DNA from: Litoribacter ruber
Lineage (GTDB): Bacteria > Bacteroidota > Bacteroidia > Cytophagales > Cyclobacteriaceae
DNA: 64,000 nt
NCBI RefSeq assembly: GCF_018500185.1
Contig: NZ_JAHBGI010000009.1
Span: 1-64,000 of the forward strand
Direction: 5' to 3'
In this document: one piece after another, positions 43,182 through 51,939 of the stretch
How the letters are laid out: the number at the start of each line of letters is the position of its first letter
How positions within the stretch are numbered: position 1 is the stretch's first letter
Position numbers and translations under genes: made by a program
Notes under the pieces: model-generated
What the model was told of the DNA's origin: nothing
Databases searched by the model: none
The model's input: only the letters and a program-made list of their open reading frames with translations

Positions 43182-43838
43182 ATGTGGAATCAGGTAACCG
43201 TATTGATCAAAAAAGAGATGACTCTGGAGTGGAGGCAAAAATATGCTCTCAACGGTATTTTGCTCTATGTGGTCAGTGCTGTTTTTATCACCTACCTAAG
43301 CGTACAGGGGGCGCTTTCTATCCCCACTTGGAATGCCCTTTATTGGATCATTATACTCTTTTCGGCTGTCAATGCGGTGGCAAAAAGCTTTGTGCAAGAG
43401 CATCAGGGTAGGCAGCTGTATTATTACATGATCGCATCACCTGAAGCTATTATCGTCTCCAAAATCATTTACAACACCCTTCTCACATTGGTACTGGCCC
43501 TCTTGGGGTATTTGGTGTTTTCTGTTATCCTGGGAAACCCGGTGGAGGACCAGGGGCTCTTTATCGTCAACTTGGCCTTAGGGGCAATTGGGTTTTCCGC
43601 TTGCCTGACCATGGTGTCGGGAATTGCCTCCAAAGCCGGCAACAATGCCACCCTTATGGCAATCTTGAGTTTTCCCATCATCATCCCGATTCTTTTGATG
43701 GCAATCAGTATATCGAAAAATGCCATCGATGGTCTGGATCGGGGAGTGAGTTACGACAAACTGATCACCCTTCTGGCCATCAATGCCATTGTCACTGCGG
43801 TAGCTTATATTCTCTTTCCCTACATTTGGCGAAGCTGA
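43182..43838 (+). CDS. ccmB: Haem exporter membrane protein CcmB
   Basis: CcmB is the membrane subunit of the CcmABCD complex that releases haem-loaded CcmE. The 218 residues match the family length and have six hydrophobic helices. The N-terminus, MWNQVTVLIKKEMTLEWRQKY, follows the usual CcmB amphipathic opening with a conserved E-R/W-R core. ATG 43182 is used because in-frame upstream residues from 43092 would overlap the promoter. The ATPase partner CcmA is not found in this window. A 284-bp gap and a separate promoter separate it from ccmC. Confidence 0.9.
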   Translation: MWNQVTVLIKKEMTLEWRQKYALNGILLYVVSAVFITYLSVQGALSIPTWNALYWIIILFSAVNAVAKSFVQEHQGRQLYYYMIASPEAIIVSKIIYNTLLTLVLALLGYLVFSVILGNPVEDQGLFIVNLALGAIGFSACLTMVSGIASKAGNNATLMAILSFPIIIPILLMAISISKNAIDGLDRGVSYDKLITLLAINAIVTAVAYILFPYIWRS

Positions 43839-44090
43839 TTAGAAATATTTGTAGAATAAATTATTATATTTTCATTTCTGTTAAAATTTTTAAAGAACAT
43901 TAAGAAAAGTGGCTGGTAAACTCAAAATCAGAAGATTTTATTGATTTTCCTGCTCCCATGGATTTAGAGATTTAAATTAGAATAGCCCTAAATACTTTCC
44001 ATAAGTAAATGCAAAAATTAAGATATTTATGGTAAGTTGTTGATTGGTAATATATTAGCCAAAAAGGGCTGAAATCAGGAACTTATGCCG

Positions 44091-44098
44091 TACTTTTG
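44091..44098 (+). promoter_or_regulatory. -7 box for ccmC
   Basis: TACTTTTG matches TAnnTTTG and lies 24 nt upstream of the ccmC ATG. The expected -33 position holds only a weak TTG-like match, so this is a tentative promoter for the ccmC-ccmF genes. Confidence 0.4.
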
Positions 44099-44122
44099 CA
44101 ATTAGTAAGCAAAACAAATACA

Positions 44123-44800
44123 ATGAAAGCATACTGGTGGAAAGTGTTGGCAATTGTGCTTCTGGCATATACCCTGATTGCCGGCCTACTCTTAGACGTA
44201 CCCCGTTTGGCCATTCTCAATGAAACGATCCGGGCTCTGTATTTCCATGTCACGATGTGGTTTGGAATGATCATCATGCTCGTGGTGGCTGTTTATTACA
44301 GCATCAAGTATCTCCGCAAAGGGGATCTTCGTGACGATGATTTAGCCATTGAATTCACCTCTGCAGGAATCCTTTTTGGGGTGTTGGGGATTGCTACCGG
44401 CATGCTTTGGGCCAAATATACGTGGGGCGACTACTGGAGCGGTGATCCAAAGCAAAACGGTTCCGCTATAGCCCTTTTGATGTATTTTGCTTACCTCATC
44501 CTTCGCAATTCCCTTACCGATGTTCATCAGCGCGCCCGTATTGGGGCGGTGTACAACATCTTTGCCTTTGCGGCTTATATCCCATTGATCTTCGTTCTTC
44601 CAAGACTCACCGACAGCCTTCATCCTGGCAATGGCGGCAACCCGGGATTTAATGCTTATGACCTGGACAGCAAGCTGAGGATGGTTTTCTATCCGGCCAT
44701 CATTGGATGGACGCTTCTTGGGGCATGGATTGCCACGGTGAGGGTAAGGTACAGAAGAATTGAAAGGAAATTAGAAGACAAACTTATTAACCAAGTATAA
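44123..44800 (+). CDS. ccmC: Cytochrome c maturation protein CcmC
   Basis: CcmC binds haem and hands it to CcmE. The 225-residue membrane protein has six helices. Two external histidines, His42 (YFHVTMWF) and His167 (DSLHPG), are the expected axial ligands. The tryptophan-rich WWD-type loop is WGDYWSGDPKQN (101-112). ATG 44123 is used in place of an in-frame TTG at 44096 that overlaps the promoter box. CcmD starts directly after its TAA. Confidence 0.93.
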   Translation: MKAYWWKVLAIVLLAYTLIAGLLLDVPRLAILNETIRALYFHVTMWFGMIIMLVVAVYYSIKYLRKGDLRDDDLAIEFTSAGILFGVLGIATGMLWAKYTWGDYWSGDPKQNGSAIALLMYFAYLILRNSLTDVHQRARIGAVYNIFAFAAYIPLIFVLPRLTDSLHPGNGGNPGFNAYDLDSKLRMVFYPAIIGWTLLGAWIATVRVRYRRIERKLEDKLINQV

Positions 44801-45043
44801 ATGCAAAAGTGGTTTATAATCCTTTTCCTATGTTTTAGCCTGAACGCAGTGGCACAGGAAAAGATCGGAATTACAGAAGAAGATTACCAGAACGACCGCA
44901 TCGAAATGGCCGATGTGATGCGTTCTGAAGGTAAAATCTACGTAGTAGTGGGCATCATCGGAATCATTATGGGGGGCATACTCCTATATCTGATCAACAC
45001 CGAAAGAAAGATCGCCAAACTTGAAGAGCATTTGAATAATTGA
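44801..45043 (+). CDS. ccmD: CcmD-family small haem-export protein
   Basis: An 80-residue protein. A signal-like N-terminus (LFLCFSLNAVAQ) precedes an acidic stretch and one membrane helix (YVVVGIIGIIMGGILLYLI, about 46-64), then a short charged tail (ERKIAKLEEHL). E. coli CcmD is a smaller single-helix protein that helps CcmB/CcmC release haem from CcmE. The Bacteroidota form is longer, as here. The assignment rests on the helix-plus-charged-tail pattern and its place between ccmC and ccmE. Confidence 0.8.
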   Translation: MQKWFIILFLCFSLNAVAQEKIGITEEDYQNDRIEMADVMRSEGKIYVVVGIIGIIMGGILLYLINTERKIAKLEEHLNN

Positions 45044-45076
45044 GGCCTTTAGAGGTTTTTATATCCCAGTATAATT

Positions 45077-45475
45077 ATGAAAAAAGGACATATTTTAGGA
45101 ATTGGCGTCATCGCTATCGCAATTGTCATCATCATCACCATGATGGGCAGCGCCAGTACTTATGAGAGTTTCACCACCGCCCGCACCATGGCCATCAATG
45201 GCAATGACAAGGCTATCCACGTGGTAGGAGAATTGAAGAAAAATACCTCCGGCAATGTGGTAGGCATCGAAGTGGGGGAGGACAAGACCTCTTTCCATTT
45301 TATGATGGTGGACAATGACGGTGTGGAGCAAAAGGTGTTTTACAACGAGCCTGTTCCCGCAGATTTTCACCGTTCCGAACAGGTGGTGGTAATTGGGTCT
45401 TACAAAAGGGACGACCTTTTTGTGGCAGACAAGATCTTGATGAAATGTCCTTCCAAGTATCAGGAGGAAGTTTAA
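45077..45475 (+). CDS. ccmE: Haem chaperone CcmE, Cys-type (CxxxY)
   Basis: CcmE carries haem, covalently bound, from CcmC to CcmF. The 132 residues have one N-terminal membrane anchor and a beta-barrel (OB-fold) domain. The haem-binding loop ends in CPSKY: Cys124 and Tyr128. In E. coli the same place holds His in HxxxY. Cys-type CcmE is described in archaea and some deltaproteobacteria as part of a variant called System I*. The 33-bp gap from ccmD and 62 bp to ccmF fit one operon. Confidence 0.9.
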   Translation: MKKGHILGIGVIAIAIVIIITMMGSASTYESFTTARTMAINGNDKAIHVVGELKKNTSGNVVGIEVGEDKTSFHFMMVDNDGVEQKVFYNEPVPADFHRSEQVVVIGSYKRDDLFVADKILMKCPSKYQEEV

Positions 45476-45537
45476 AATTAATATTGGTCAAAAATATCTC
45501 AGGGCATTCCCAAACCTGAGGCATATCCCATATAATT

Positions 45538-48066
45538 ATGATTAATACCTTTGTTGGTAACCTGGGCCACTTCATGGTGATCTTAGCATTTGTAAGTTCG
45601 ATCGTGACGGCCTTTTCTTATTATAAGTACACCCTGGCTAATGAACTTGAGAAAGCGAGTTGGCGGAAATTCAGTAGGGTTGCCTTTTATGTGCACGCCT
45701 TAGCAAGTTTTGCAGTAGTAGCTATTCTATTCAACATCATCTATAATTTCCGGTTTGAGTATTTTTATGCCTACTCACACGCCAGCCGTGCCCTGCCGGT
45801 CCACTATATGATTTCCAGTTTTTGGGAAGGCCAAGAAGGTAGTTTTATTCTTTGGATTTTCTGGAATGTTGTATTGGGGATTGTGCTCGTCCATACCAAT
45901 AAAACTTGGGAAGGACCCGTAATGGTCGTTTTTGCCTTGGTGCAGGCTTTCTTGGTTTCCATGATCCTGGGCGTAGTGATCGGCGACCTGAAAATCGGTA
46001 GCTCCCCGTTTATCCTATTGAGAGATGTATCCAATGCACCGATCTTCAGCATTGACCCCAACTTCGTACCTGAAGACGGTACAGGGCTTAACCCTTTGCT
46101 TCAAAATATCTGGATGGTAATCCATCCACCTACGTTGTTTTTAGGCTATGCCTCTACATTAATCCCATTTGCCTATCTGATGGGCGGCTTAGCCACTGGC
46201 CGATATAAAGAATGGATCCGTCCGGCCCTTCCATGGACAATTTTCTCCGCCTTTATTTTGGGAATGGGAATTATGATGGGTGCTTACTGGGCTTATGTAA
46301 CGCTTAATTTTGGTGGTTACTGGAACTGGGACCCCGTGGAGAATGCCTCCTATGTGCCTTGGCTGATCCTAGTGGCATCTATCCACACCATGATCACTTA
46401 TAAGAAGAGCAGCACAGCTTTGAAAACTTCCATTGTGCTGGTGATTACTTCTTTTATTTTGGTATTGTATGCGACTTTCTTGGTAAGAAGTGGTGTGTTG
46501 GGAGATACTTCCGTGCACTCATTTACCGACTTGGGGCTCTCTGGTCAGTTGCTGATCTACTTATTGTTTTTCCTCTTCATAGCCATTTTTATTTCAGCCA
46601 AGCATTGGAAACATATTCCAACTTCGGAAAAAGAGGCTTCGGTATATTCTAGAGAGTTTTGGATTTTCATCGGTGCCACCACATTGGGGCTTATGGCCTT
46701 CCAGGTAATATTGCCGACTTCAATACCGGTTTTCAATGCCATCATCGAAAGCTTCGGGGGTATTTCCAACATGGCTCCTCCTGCCGATCAGGAAGAGTTT
46801 TACAGCAAATTCCAATTGTGGTTTGCCGTGGCCCTGGCGATCTTGACAGGTGTGGGCCAGTTTTTCTGGTGGAAGAAAATGGATACAAAAGCCCTGAAGG
46901 ATGCCTTGACGGTTCCTTATGTTTTGGCCATGATAGCCGCTGCGGTGATTATTACCTTAGGCAAAGTCTATAACCTTAGCTATATCGTCATTGTGGTAGC
47001 AGGTGCCTTTACCATTGTTGCCAATGCCACCATCCTCTTCCAATTGTTGAAAAAGTCCAGCTTCAAGCTTACTGGGGGCTCGCTTGCCCACATCGGTTTG
47101 GGGATGATCCTTATTGGGGTGATGTTCTCATCCGGATATTCCGAGGTGATTTCTACCAACATGTCAGGCTTGACCTACAAGAAAGACTGGGAAGATGAGC
47201 TAAACAAGGAGAACGTGCTTCTTTGGATCAACAAACCTATCCAGATGAAGGAATACGATGTAATCTATAGGGGCCGTCATAAAAAAGTGGTGGGTGTTCC
47301 CGGTTATGTTAGCGTAAATAAGCTGCAAAGTACTGAAAAAGTAAATGAAGCCATTGCATTGGCGGACATTGAGGCCAAAGGAAAAACTTATTATAAGAAG
47401 GGTGAAAAGGTTGAAATTGTCCTGGAGGAAAACAGCTATTTTGAGATTGAGTACTACAAAGGCGATGACTATCAATTCACGCTTTACCCAATGTCGCAGC
47501 CAAACCCTACCATGGGATTGATATCCTCACCAGACTCCAAGTGGTTTTTAGGAAAGGATCTATACACCCACATTTCTGCCATCAACGATTATGATGAGCC
47601 GGAATGGAAAGACGATGAGTTCTACGAAGTTTCGCCAGGGGAGCAGTTTCACATCAGTGATTTTGTGACCACCTTTGAAAGCGGAGAGGTATTGGATGAA
47701 GTGGAAGGCATTGATCTCAAAGAAGGAGATGTTGCCGTCCAGGCTAACCTGTTGATTTATGACAACGATATAGAAAAGAGGATCAAGCCGATTTTCATCA
47801 TCAGCGGCAACCAAGTGGGGCGGATTCCCGTGACTGACCAAGAGCTTGGTATCAAGGTGGAGTTGAATAATATCATCCCTGAAGAGAACAAATTCAGCTT
47901 TAAGGTAAATCGCTACCAGAAAGATTATGTGGTGATGAAAGCCATGGTCAAGCCTCAGATAAACGTGCTTTGGGCAGGTACCATCCTCATGTTGATCGGA
48001 TTTGCAGTGGCCATCTACCGGCGATATGATGAGTTTGTGAAAATGCGCGACAAAGGGTTGGAATAG
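45538..48066 (+). CDS. ccmF: Cytochrome c haem lyase CcmF
   Basis: CcmF attaches haem to apocytochrome c at the periplasmic face. The 842 residues are longer than E. coli CcmF (about 650). The N-terminal membrane half carries WEGQEGSFILW (96-106), the HPPTLFLGY segment (196-204) and the WWD motif GGYWNWDPVENAS (259-271). A second set of helices and then a C-terminal soluble domain of about 250 residues follow, with a final transmembrane helix. The larger periplasmic part may replace CcmH functions, but this is inference. A GC-rich hairpin follows the stop. Confidence 0.93.
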   Translation: MINTFVGNLGHFMVILAFVSSIVTAFSYYKYTLANELEKASWRKFSRVAFYVHALASFAVVAILFNIIYNFRFEYFYAYSHASRALPVHYMISSFWEGQEGSFILWIFWNVVLGIVLVHTNKTWEGPVMVVFALVQAFLVSMILGVVIGDLKIGSSPFILLRDVSNAPIFSIDPNFVPEDGTGLNPLLQNIWMVIHPPTLFLGYASTLIPFAYLMGGLATGRYKEWIRPALPWTIFSAFILGMGIMMGAYWAYVTLNFGGYWNWDPVENASYVPWLILVASIHTMITYKKSSTALKTSIVLVITSFILVLYATFLVRSGVLGDTSVHSFTDLGLSGQLLIYLLFFLFIAIFISAKHWKHIPTSEKEASVYSREFWIFIGATTLGLMAFQVILPTSIPVFNAIIESFGGISNMAPPADQEEFYSKFQLWFAVALAILTGVGQFFWWKKMDTKALKDALTVPYVLAMIAAAVIITLGKVYNLSYIVIVVAGAFTIVANATILFQLLKKSSFKLTGGSLAHIGLGMILIGVMFSSGYSEVISTNMSGLTYKKDWEDELNKENVLLWINKPIQMKEYDVIYRGRHKKVVGVPGYVSVNKLQSTEKVNEAIALADIEAKGKTYYKKGEKVEIVLEENSYFEIEYYKGDDYQFTLYPMSQPNPTMGLISSPDSKWFLGKDLYTHISAINDYDEPEWKDDEFYEVSPGEQFHISDFVTTFESGEVLDEVEGIDLKEGDVAVQANLLIYDNDIEKRIKPIFIISGNQVGRIPVTDQELGIKVELNNIIPEENKFSFKVNRYQKDYVVMKAMVKPQINVLWAGTILMLIGFAVAIYRRYDEFVKMRDKGLE

Positions 48067-48090
48067 ACCTCCAATCAAATGATAAATGAA

Positions 48091-48113
48091 AACCTCCGGC
48101 GTCCCCGGAGGTT
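48091..48113 (+). terminator. Hairpin terminator after ccmF
   Basis: AACCTCCGG and CCGGAGGTT form a perfect 9-bp stem with a 5-nt loop, then ATTTATT. The T-run is weak. Confidence 0.7.
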
Positions 48114-48326
48114 ATTTATTGGGGTAAGGGTAAGGATTTAGGGAAGTTTTGCTGTGGTATTAGAAGAGTTGACGACAACCCAAAAACAGGTCTTAGAGAA
48201 GCTTTAAGGCCATCCACTCCCGACCCACTCCGTATCCACTCCCATTCCTCTTCGTTTCCACTCGGTATTTTAACGGAGAGGATTGGAAGTGGAAATGGGT
48301 TGTAGGCCTAGTGGTATGGGGCTGGA
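48114..48326. other. Non-coding spacer after ccmF
   Basis: No gene is seen. The stretch has short C-rich words (ccactccc, ccgacccactcc) and a partial inverse (ggaagtggaaatggg), but no clean stem or tandem array. The adjacent 225 bp hold a decayed antitoxin. Confidence 0.4.
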
Positions 48327-48551
48327 TTAAAGGAATATATTCTTAATAGTTATTGAATAGTAGGTTTTACATATAGCCAAATATGCTGGAGAATAGAATG
48401 TAGGTTGGGATGGGGTCGGAAGGTCTTTTGGTTGGGTAAGCGCATCAAGATAAGATTTAACCATTTTTGGCAAACTCACCTGATGATCCTGAGCATTCTC
48501 CTTAGCTCTTTCTATCACCTCTTTATCGAGTTTTAAAGTTAATTTGGCATC
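48327..48551 (-). pseudogene. Decayed antitoxin-like fragment
   Basis: On the minus strand, codons from 48551 read DAKLTLKLDKEVIERAKENA and then QVSLPKMVKSYLDAL. That is a clear match in style to small antitoxins (DUF6364-like) paired with PIN toxins. The codon before the Asp is TAG where an ATG is expected, so the true start is lost. The only remaining start is an internal GTG. After LTQ the reading frame drifts into unrelated residues, and no toxin gene follows. This looks like the remnant of a toxin-antitoxin locus. Confidence 0.6.
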
Positions 48552-48602
48552 CTAGGGGCTGTTAAAATGTATTTCACAACAGAAAATTCCCTAAATTCAA
48601 CC

Positions 48603-49379
48603 ATGAATTTCAAGATAGCAATTATAGGTACAGGAAATGTGTCTTGGCATTTGGCCTCGGCTTTTGAGGATGCAGGACATGAGATCACCGAAATTTATGG
48701 CAGAGATATCGACAAAGCCGAACTGTGGACAGAGCGGGTGTACCAGGGAGAGGCTACGGATAGCCTGGATTTTACGGATAGCCAAGCCGAAATATTTGTG
48801 TTGGCAGTAAGTGACAGTGCCATTTCGGATATTGCAGATCAGATCATTCTCCCTGAAGACAGCATTTTGGTGCATACTTCAGGCAGTGTTCCTTTGGAGG
48901 TACTTGGTTACAGTTCTGCAGCCTATACCGGGATTTTTTATCCGCTCCAGACTTTCACCAAAGGCAAAGAAATTGATTTTCACCAAGTGCCCATCTTGCT
49001 GGAATCTGACGACTCGGATACTTTGCGCAAACTCAAGAAACTGGCGCGGTCCATTTCCCCGCTTCAGTATGTGGTGAAATCAAAAGACAGGCAGGCTTTG
49101 CATATTGCGGCTGTTTTTGCCAGTAATTTTACCAACCACATGGTTCGGATTGCCGAGGAGTTGATGAACCGGCAGGGATTGGATTTTGAAATGCTCAAAC
49201 CCCTTATCATAGAATCTATGACCAAAACCCTTGAACTCGGTGCCAAACGGGCCCAGACAGGTCCCGCAAAAAGGGAGGATATGGATACTTTGGAAAATCA
49301 CCATAGGTTCTTGGCCTTTAATGAAAACATAGCTGAAATTTATAGGGTAGTGAGTCAGGATATTATTGATAGCAATTGA
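48603..49379 (+). CDS. Rossmann-fold DUF2520 dehydrogenase-like protein
   Basis: A 258-residue cytoplasmic protein. The N-terminal Rossmann domain has IIGTGNVSWHLA (7-18), and the C-terminal helical DUF2520 domain includes ALHIAAVFASNFTNHM and TGPAKREDMDTLENH. The fold resembles NADP-dependent 6-phosphogluconate or pyrroline-carboxylate reductases, but the substrate is unknown. ATG 48603 puts the Rossmann strand at the N-terminus; the in-frame ATG at 48567 adds twelve residues upstream and is less likely. It lies between the antitoxin remnant and ubiA. Confidence 0.88.
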   Translation: MNFKIAIIGTGNVSWHLASAFEDAGHEITEIYGRDIDKAELWTERVYQGEATDSLDFTDSQAEIFVLAVSDSAISDIADQIILPEDSILVHTSGSVPLEVLGYSSAAYTGIFYPLQTFTKGKEIDFHQVPILLESDDSDTLRKLKKLARSISPLQYVVKSKDRQALHIAAVFASNFTNHMVRIAEELMNRQGLDFEMLKPLIIESMTKTLELGAKRAQTGPAKREDMDTLENHHRFLAFNENIAEIYRVVSQDIIDSN

Positions 49380-49553
49380 TATTGTATGAGTACTATGTAC
49401 ATATAGTAAATGGCGTTATTTTTAGCCCTCTTGGGTTTTTATATAATTGTGATTGGTTTTCGTGCAAATCCGTGAGCCTTGGATTGGACCTTACTGGATA
49501 TTTTAATTTTGGTAACCCGCTGATTCAAATAGGGTTTTTTGTAATTTACGGGC

Positions 49554-50426
49554 ATGAAAGTACAGCGGCGTGCTAAGAAGTTTACGATGGAGGCATTTTG
49601 GAAGATCATTAGACCTGCCAATCTGCTGATAGTGGCGTTGGCGCAGCTTTTGACCGCCTATTTCCTAATTGAAGAAACCCGGACGGGCATACCTATACTT
49701 CAAGATCCAAATCTTTATCTTATCATCATTTCCACTGTTTTGCTTACGGCATCAGGGTATATGATCAATGATTATTACGATGTAAAGATTGATTATGTAA
49801 ACAGGCCCCATGAAGTGGTGGTGGGCAAAGGAATGCGCAGACGGGTAGTGATGACCTTGCACACCATCTTTAATTTTACCGGGATAGGGATTGGATTTTT
49901 AGTCAGTCCCAGGATCGCCATAATCAATTTCTTTGCGGCATTTGTGCTCTGGCTTTACAGCAACACACTTAAGAGAATGCCTTTTATAGGCAACCTGACC
50001 GTGGCGCTGCTGGGAGGGATGGCCATTTGGATCATCGGGTATTATTACCAAACCACCAAGCTATATGTGCTCACCTACGCTATTTTTGCGTTTTTCATCA
50101 ATCTGATCAGGGAAATCATCAAAGATATCGAGGACCGACAGGGCGACCGGAAACATGGCTGCCGCACCTTGCCCATTGTAATCGGCTTCAGGGCTACCAA
50201 AAAGGTGATATTTGCCATTGCGGGATTATTCGTGATGTCTATACTTGTGGTCACCTTCAAGGTGGGCAGTGACCTGCTGTATTTCTACTTTGGTGGCTTG
50301 AGCATCCTGTTTTTTTATTTTATGTATAGAATATATTATGCGGATAGGAAGAAGCATTTTACCCAACTCAGCCTCCTGGCTAAAATCTTGATGCTGACGG
50401 GGATTTTGAGCATGGCGTTTCTTTGA
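49554..50426 (+). CDS. UbiA-family prenyltransferase (geranylgeranylglycerol-phosphate type)
   Basis: A 290-residue membrane enzyme with about nine helices that transfers a prenyl group. The first Asp-rich motif is NDYYDVKIDYVNRP (near residue 77), and the second is DIEDRQGDRKHG (near 193). The order and spacing resemble the digeranylgeranylglyceryl-phosphate synthase-like branch found in Bacteroidota more than MenA or UbiA. The acceptor cannot be read from sequence. The ATG at 49554 lies after a spacer with no other gene. Confidence 0.85.
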   Translation: MKVQRRAKKFTMEAFWKIIRPANLLIVALAQLLTAYFLIEETRTGIPILQDPNLYLIIISTVLLTASGYMINDYYDVKIDYVNRPHEVVVGKGMRRRVVMTLHTIFNFTGIGIGFLVSPRIAIINFFAAFVLWLYSNTLKRMPFIGNLTVALLGGMAIWIIGYYYQTTKLYVLTYAIFAFFINLIREIIKDIEDRQGDRKHGCRTLPIVIGFRATKKVIFAIAGLFVMSILVVTFKVGSDLLYFYFGGLSILFFYFMYRIYYADRKKHFTQLSLLAKILMLTGILSMAFL

Positions 50427-50486
50427 GATAAGGGTCACGCAGACGCTTAGACGTATAAGAAAAAGTCTTATTGAAGGGCTATGATT

Positions 50487-51098
50487 TCAACCCTCTGTAT
50501 ATTTAAAAATATCCTTTAAATCCAGTTGAAAACCATGGATTGTTGTTGAACTCACCGTGTGACCGATGGTAAAAAGCCTTGAAGGTATGAATTTGCCATC
50601 AGTGAGGGTATAAATCAATAAAGTCTGTTCTGTGGGGTGGATTATCCAGTATTCCTTTACACCACATTCCTCATAGATATCAAATTTATGAATAAGTTCC
50701 TTTTGGTTATTTCCGGGAGAAAGGATTTCAATGATCAAGTCAGGAGCACCTATGCAACCTAAATCATCCAGCTTTGAAGGATCACAGACCACACAGATAT
50801 CAGGTTGGACCACAGTGGTGATGTCTTCGGCTTTTTGGGATTTGATTGGCAACCTTACATCAAACGGTGCAATGAAAATGTTGCAGGCTTTATCATCAAG
50901 GAAATCTGCTAGCTTTCTTGCAGTTTCTAGGGCCACCTCTTGATGAATCCTTCTAGGTGCAGCAGCTTGCCTGAAAATTTTACCCTTGATCAGTTCCACC
51001 ATTGAATCCATTTCCCATGTCAAATAATCGGCATAAGTATACCTGCTGTATGAGGCGTCAGGTTCTTTGAGGATATTTTTCTCACCCTTTGTTTTCAT
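50487..51098 (-). CDS. Uma2-family (DUF820) putative endonuclease
   Basis: A 203-residue PD-(D/E)xK-fold protein. The fold-defining elements are RRIHQEVALETARKLADFL, VQPDICVVCDPSKL (the Asp of the active site) and APDLIIEILSPGN, with KFDIYEECGVKEYWIIHP following. Members are common in cyanobacteria and Bacteroidota as scattered single genes; their biological role is mostly unknown. It has no visible partner and lies between ubiA and purN. Base composition does not differ strikingly from that of its neighbours. Confidence 0.88.
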   Translation of the reverse strand: MKTKGEKNILKEPDASYSRYTYADYLTWEMDSMVELIKGKIFRQAAAPRRIHQEVALETARKLADFLDDKACNIFIAPFDVRLPIKSQKAEDITTVVQPDICVVCDPSKLDDLGCIGAPDLIIEILSPGNNQKELIHKFDIYEECGVKEYWIIHPTEQTLLIYTLTDGKFIPSRLFTIGHTVSSTTIHGFQLDLKDIFKYTEG

Positions 51099-51246
51099 TA
51101 CTTTAATTTACCAAAATTTGATTTAAAAATTGGTACAAAATTTAAATTGTAAGATGGTTGCTTTGATATTAGATAAAGATGATAAGTTTCTCTCCTGTGC
51201 CCATTTTTCTTAAATTTGTCTCTATAAACCTTTTTATCCTTACGTT

Positions 51247-51804
51247 TTGAAAAAAATAGCCATCCTTGCCTCGGGCAGCGGCACTAATGCCGAGAAAATC
51301 ATCCAATACTTCCAGGATTCCGAAAAGGCCAAGGTGGCTGTAGTGGCTTCCAATAAGAAAGATGCCTTTGTGCTTGAAAGAGCAAAAAAATACGACATCC
51401 CCACTTTTCATTTCGATAAATCCGATTTGGAGGAAGGGCTCGTAGGCGATCAACTTGCCAAGATGCACGTGGATCTGATTGTTCTGGCGGGATTTCTTTT
51501 GAAAATACCCGATCAGCTAGTCCAGGATTTTCCCGATAAGATCATTAATATCCATCCGGCCCTATTGCCCAAGTATGGTGGGAAGGGTATGTATGGCATG
51601 AGGGTGCACCAAGCCGTAAAAGAAGCGGGTGACGCTGAGACTGGCATCACCATCCATTATGTCAATGAAAAGTATGATGAGGGAAGGGTGATCTTTCAAG
51701 AAAGCGTGGAACTTAGCCAAAATGACGATCCGGAGTCCATTGCCGAAAAAGTCCATGCCTTAGAACACAAATATTTCCCGAAAGTCATAGAAAGCCTGCT
51801 TTAA
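51247..51804 (+). CDS. purN: Phosphoribosylglycinamide formyltransferase
   Basis: It formylates GAR with 10-formyl-tetrahydrofolate in purine synthesis. The 185 residues open with KKIAILASGSGTNAEKI, the phosphate-binding loop of the family. Catalytic Asn-His-Asp are in IINIHPALLPKYGGKGMYGM and GITIHYVNEKYDEG. The start is a TTG at 51247: no ATG or GTG lies upstream in frame, and the P-loop must begin within a few residues. A truncated PurN (usually about 190-210 residues) is not indicated; both ends are intact. purH follows after a short repeat-like spacer. Confidence 0.93.
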   Translation: MKKIAILASGSGTNAEKIIQYFQDSEKAKVAVVASNKKDAFVLERAKKYDIPTFHFDKSDLEEGLVGDQLAKMHVDLIVLAGFLLKIPDQLVQDFPDKIINIHPALLPKYGGKGMYGMRVHQAVKEAGDAETGITIHYVNEKYDEGRVIFQESVELSQNDDPESIAEKVHALEHKYFPKVIESLL

Positions 51805-51835
51805 TGAGTTGGTTTTTTTACCTTTGCATCTTAAA

Positions 51836-51930
51836 ATTTAACCGCAGAGGCACTGCGTTAAGTTATTTCTATTTATAAATAAAAAGACCGCTTGATTAAG
51901 GTTTAGAACCTTTGTCACCTTGCGGTAAAT
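51836..51930. repeat. Short element with inverted ends between purN and purH
   Basis: The first bases, ATTTAACCGCAGAGG, and the last, CCTTGCGGTAAAT, are near-perfect inverted repeats about 95 bp apart. The interior contains cactgcg and cctttgtcaccttgcgg words like the dispersed intergenic repeats elsewhere. It may be a small mobile element or a member of the repeat family. Confidence 0.5.
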
Positions 51931-51939
51931 AAAAGAAAC

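Noticed and set aside
48114-48326. Repeat array or small RNA in the C-rich stretch after ccmF
   Set aside because: Word similarity is loose and no stable stem or promoter could be identified.
49376-49576. 66-codon open frame between the DUF2520 gene and ubiA
   Set aside because: Its translation lacks any motif, it overlaps the ubiA start, and it is compositionally like a spacer.
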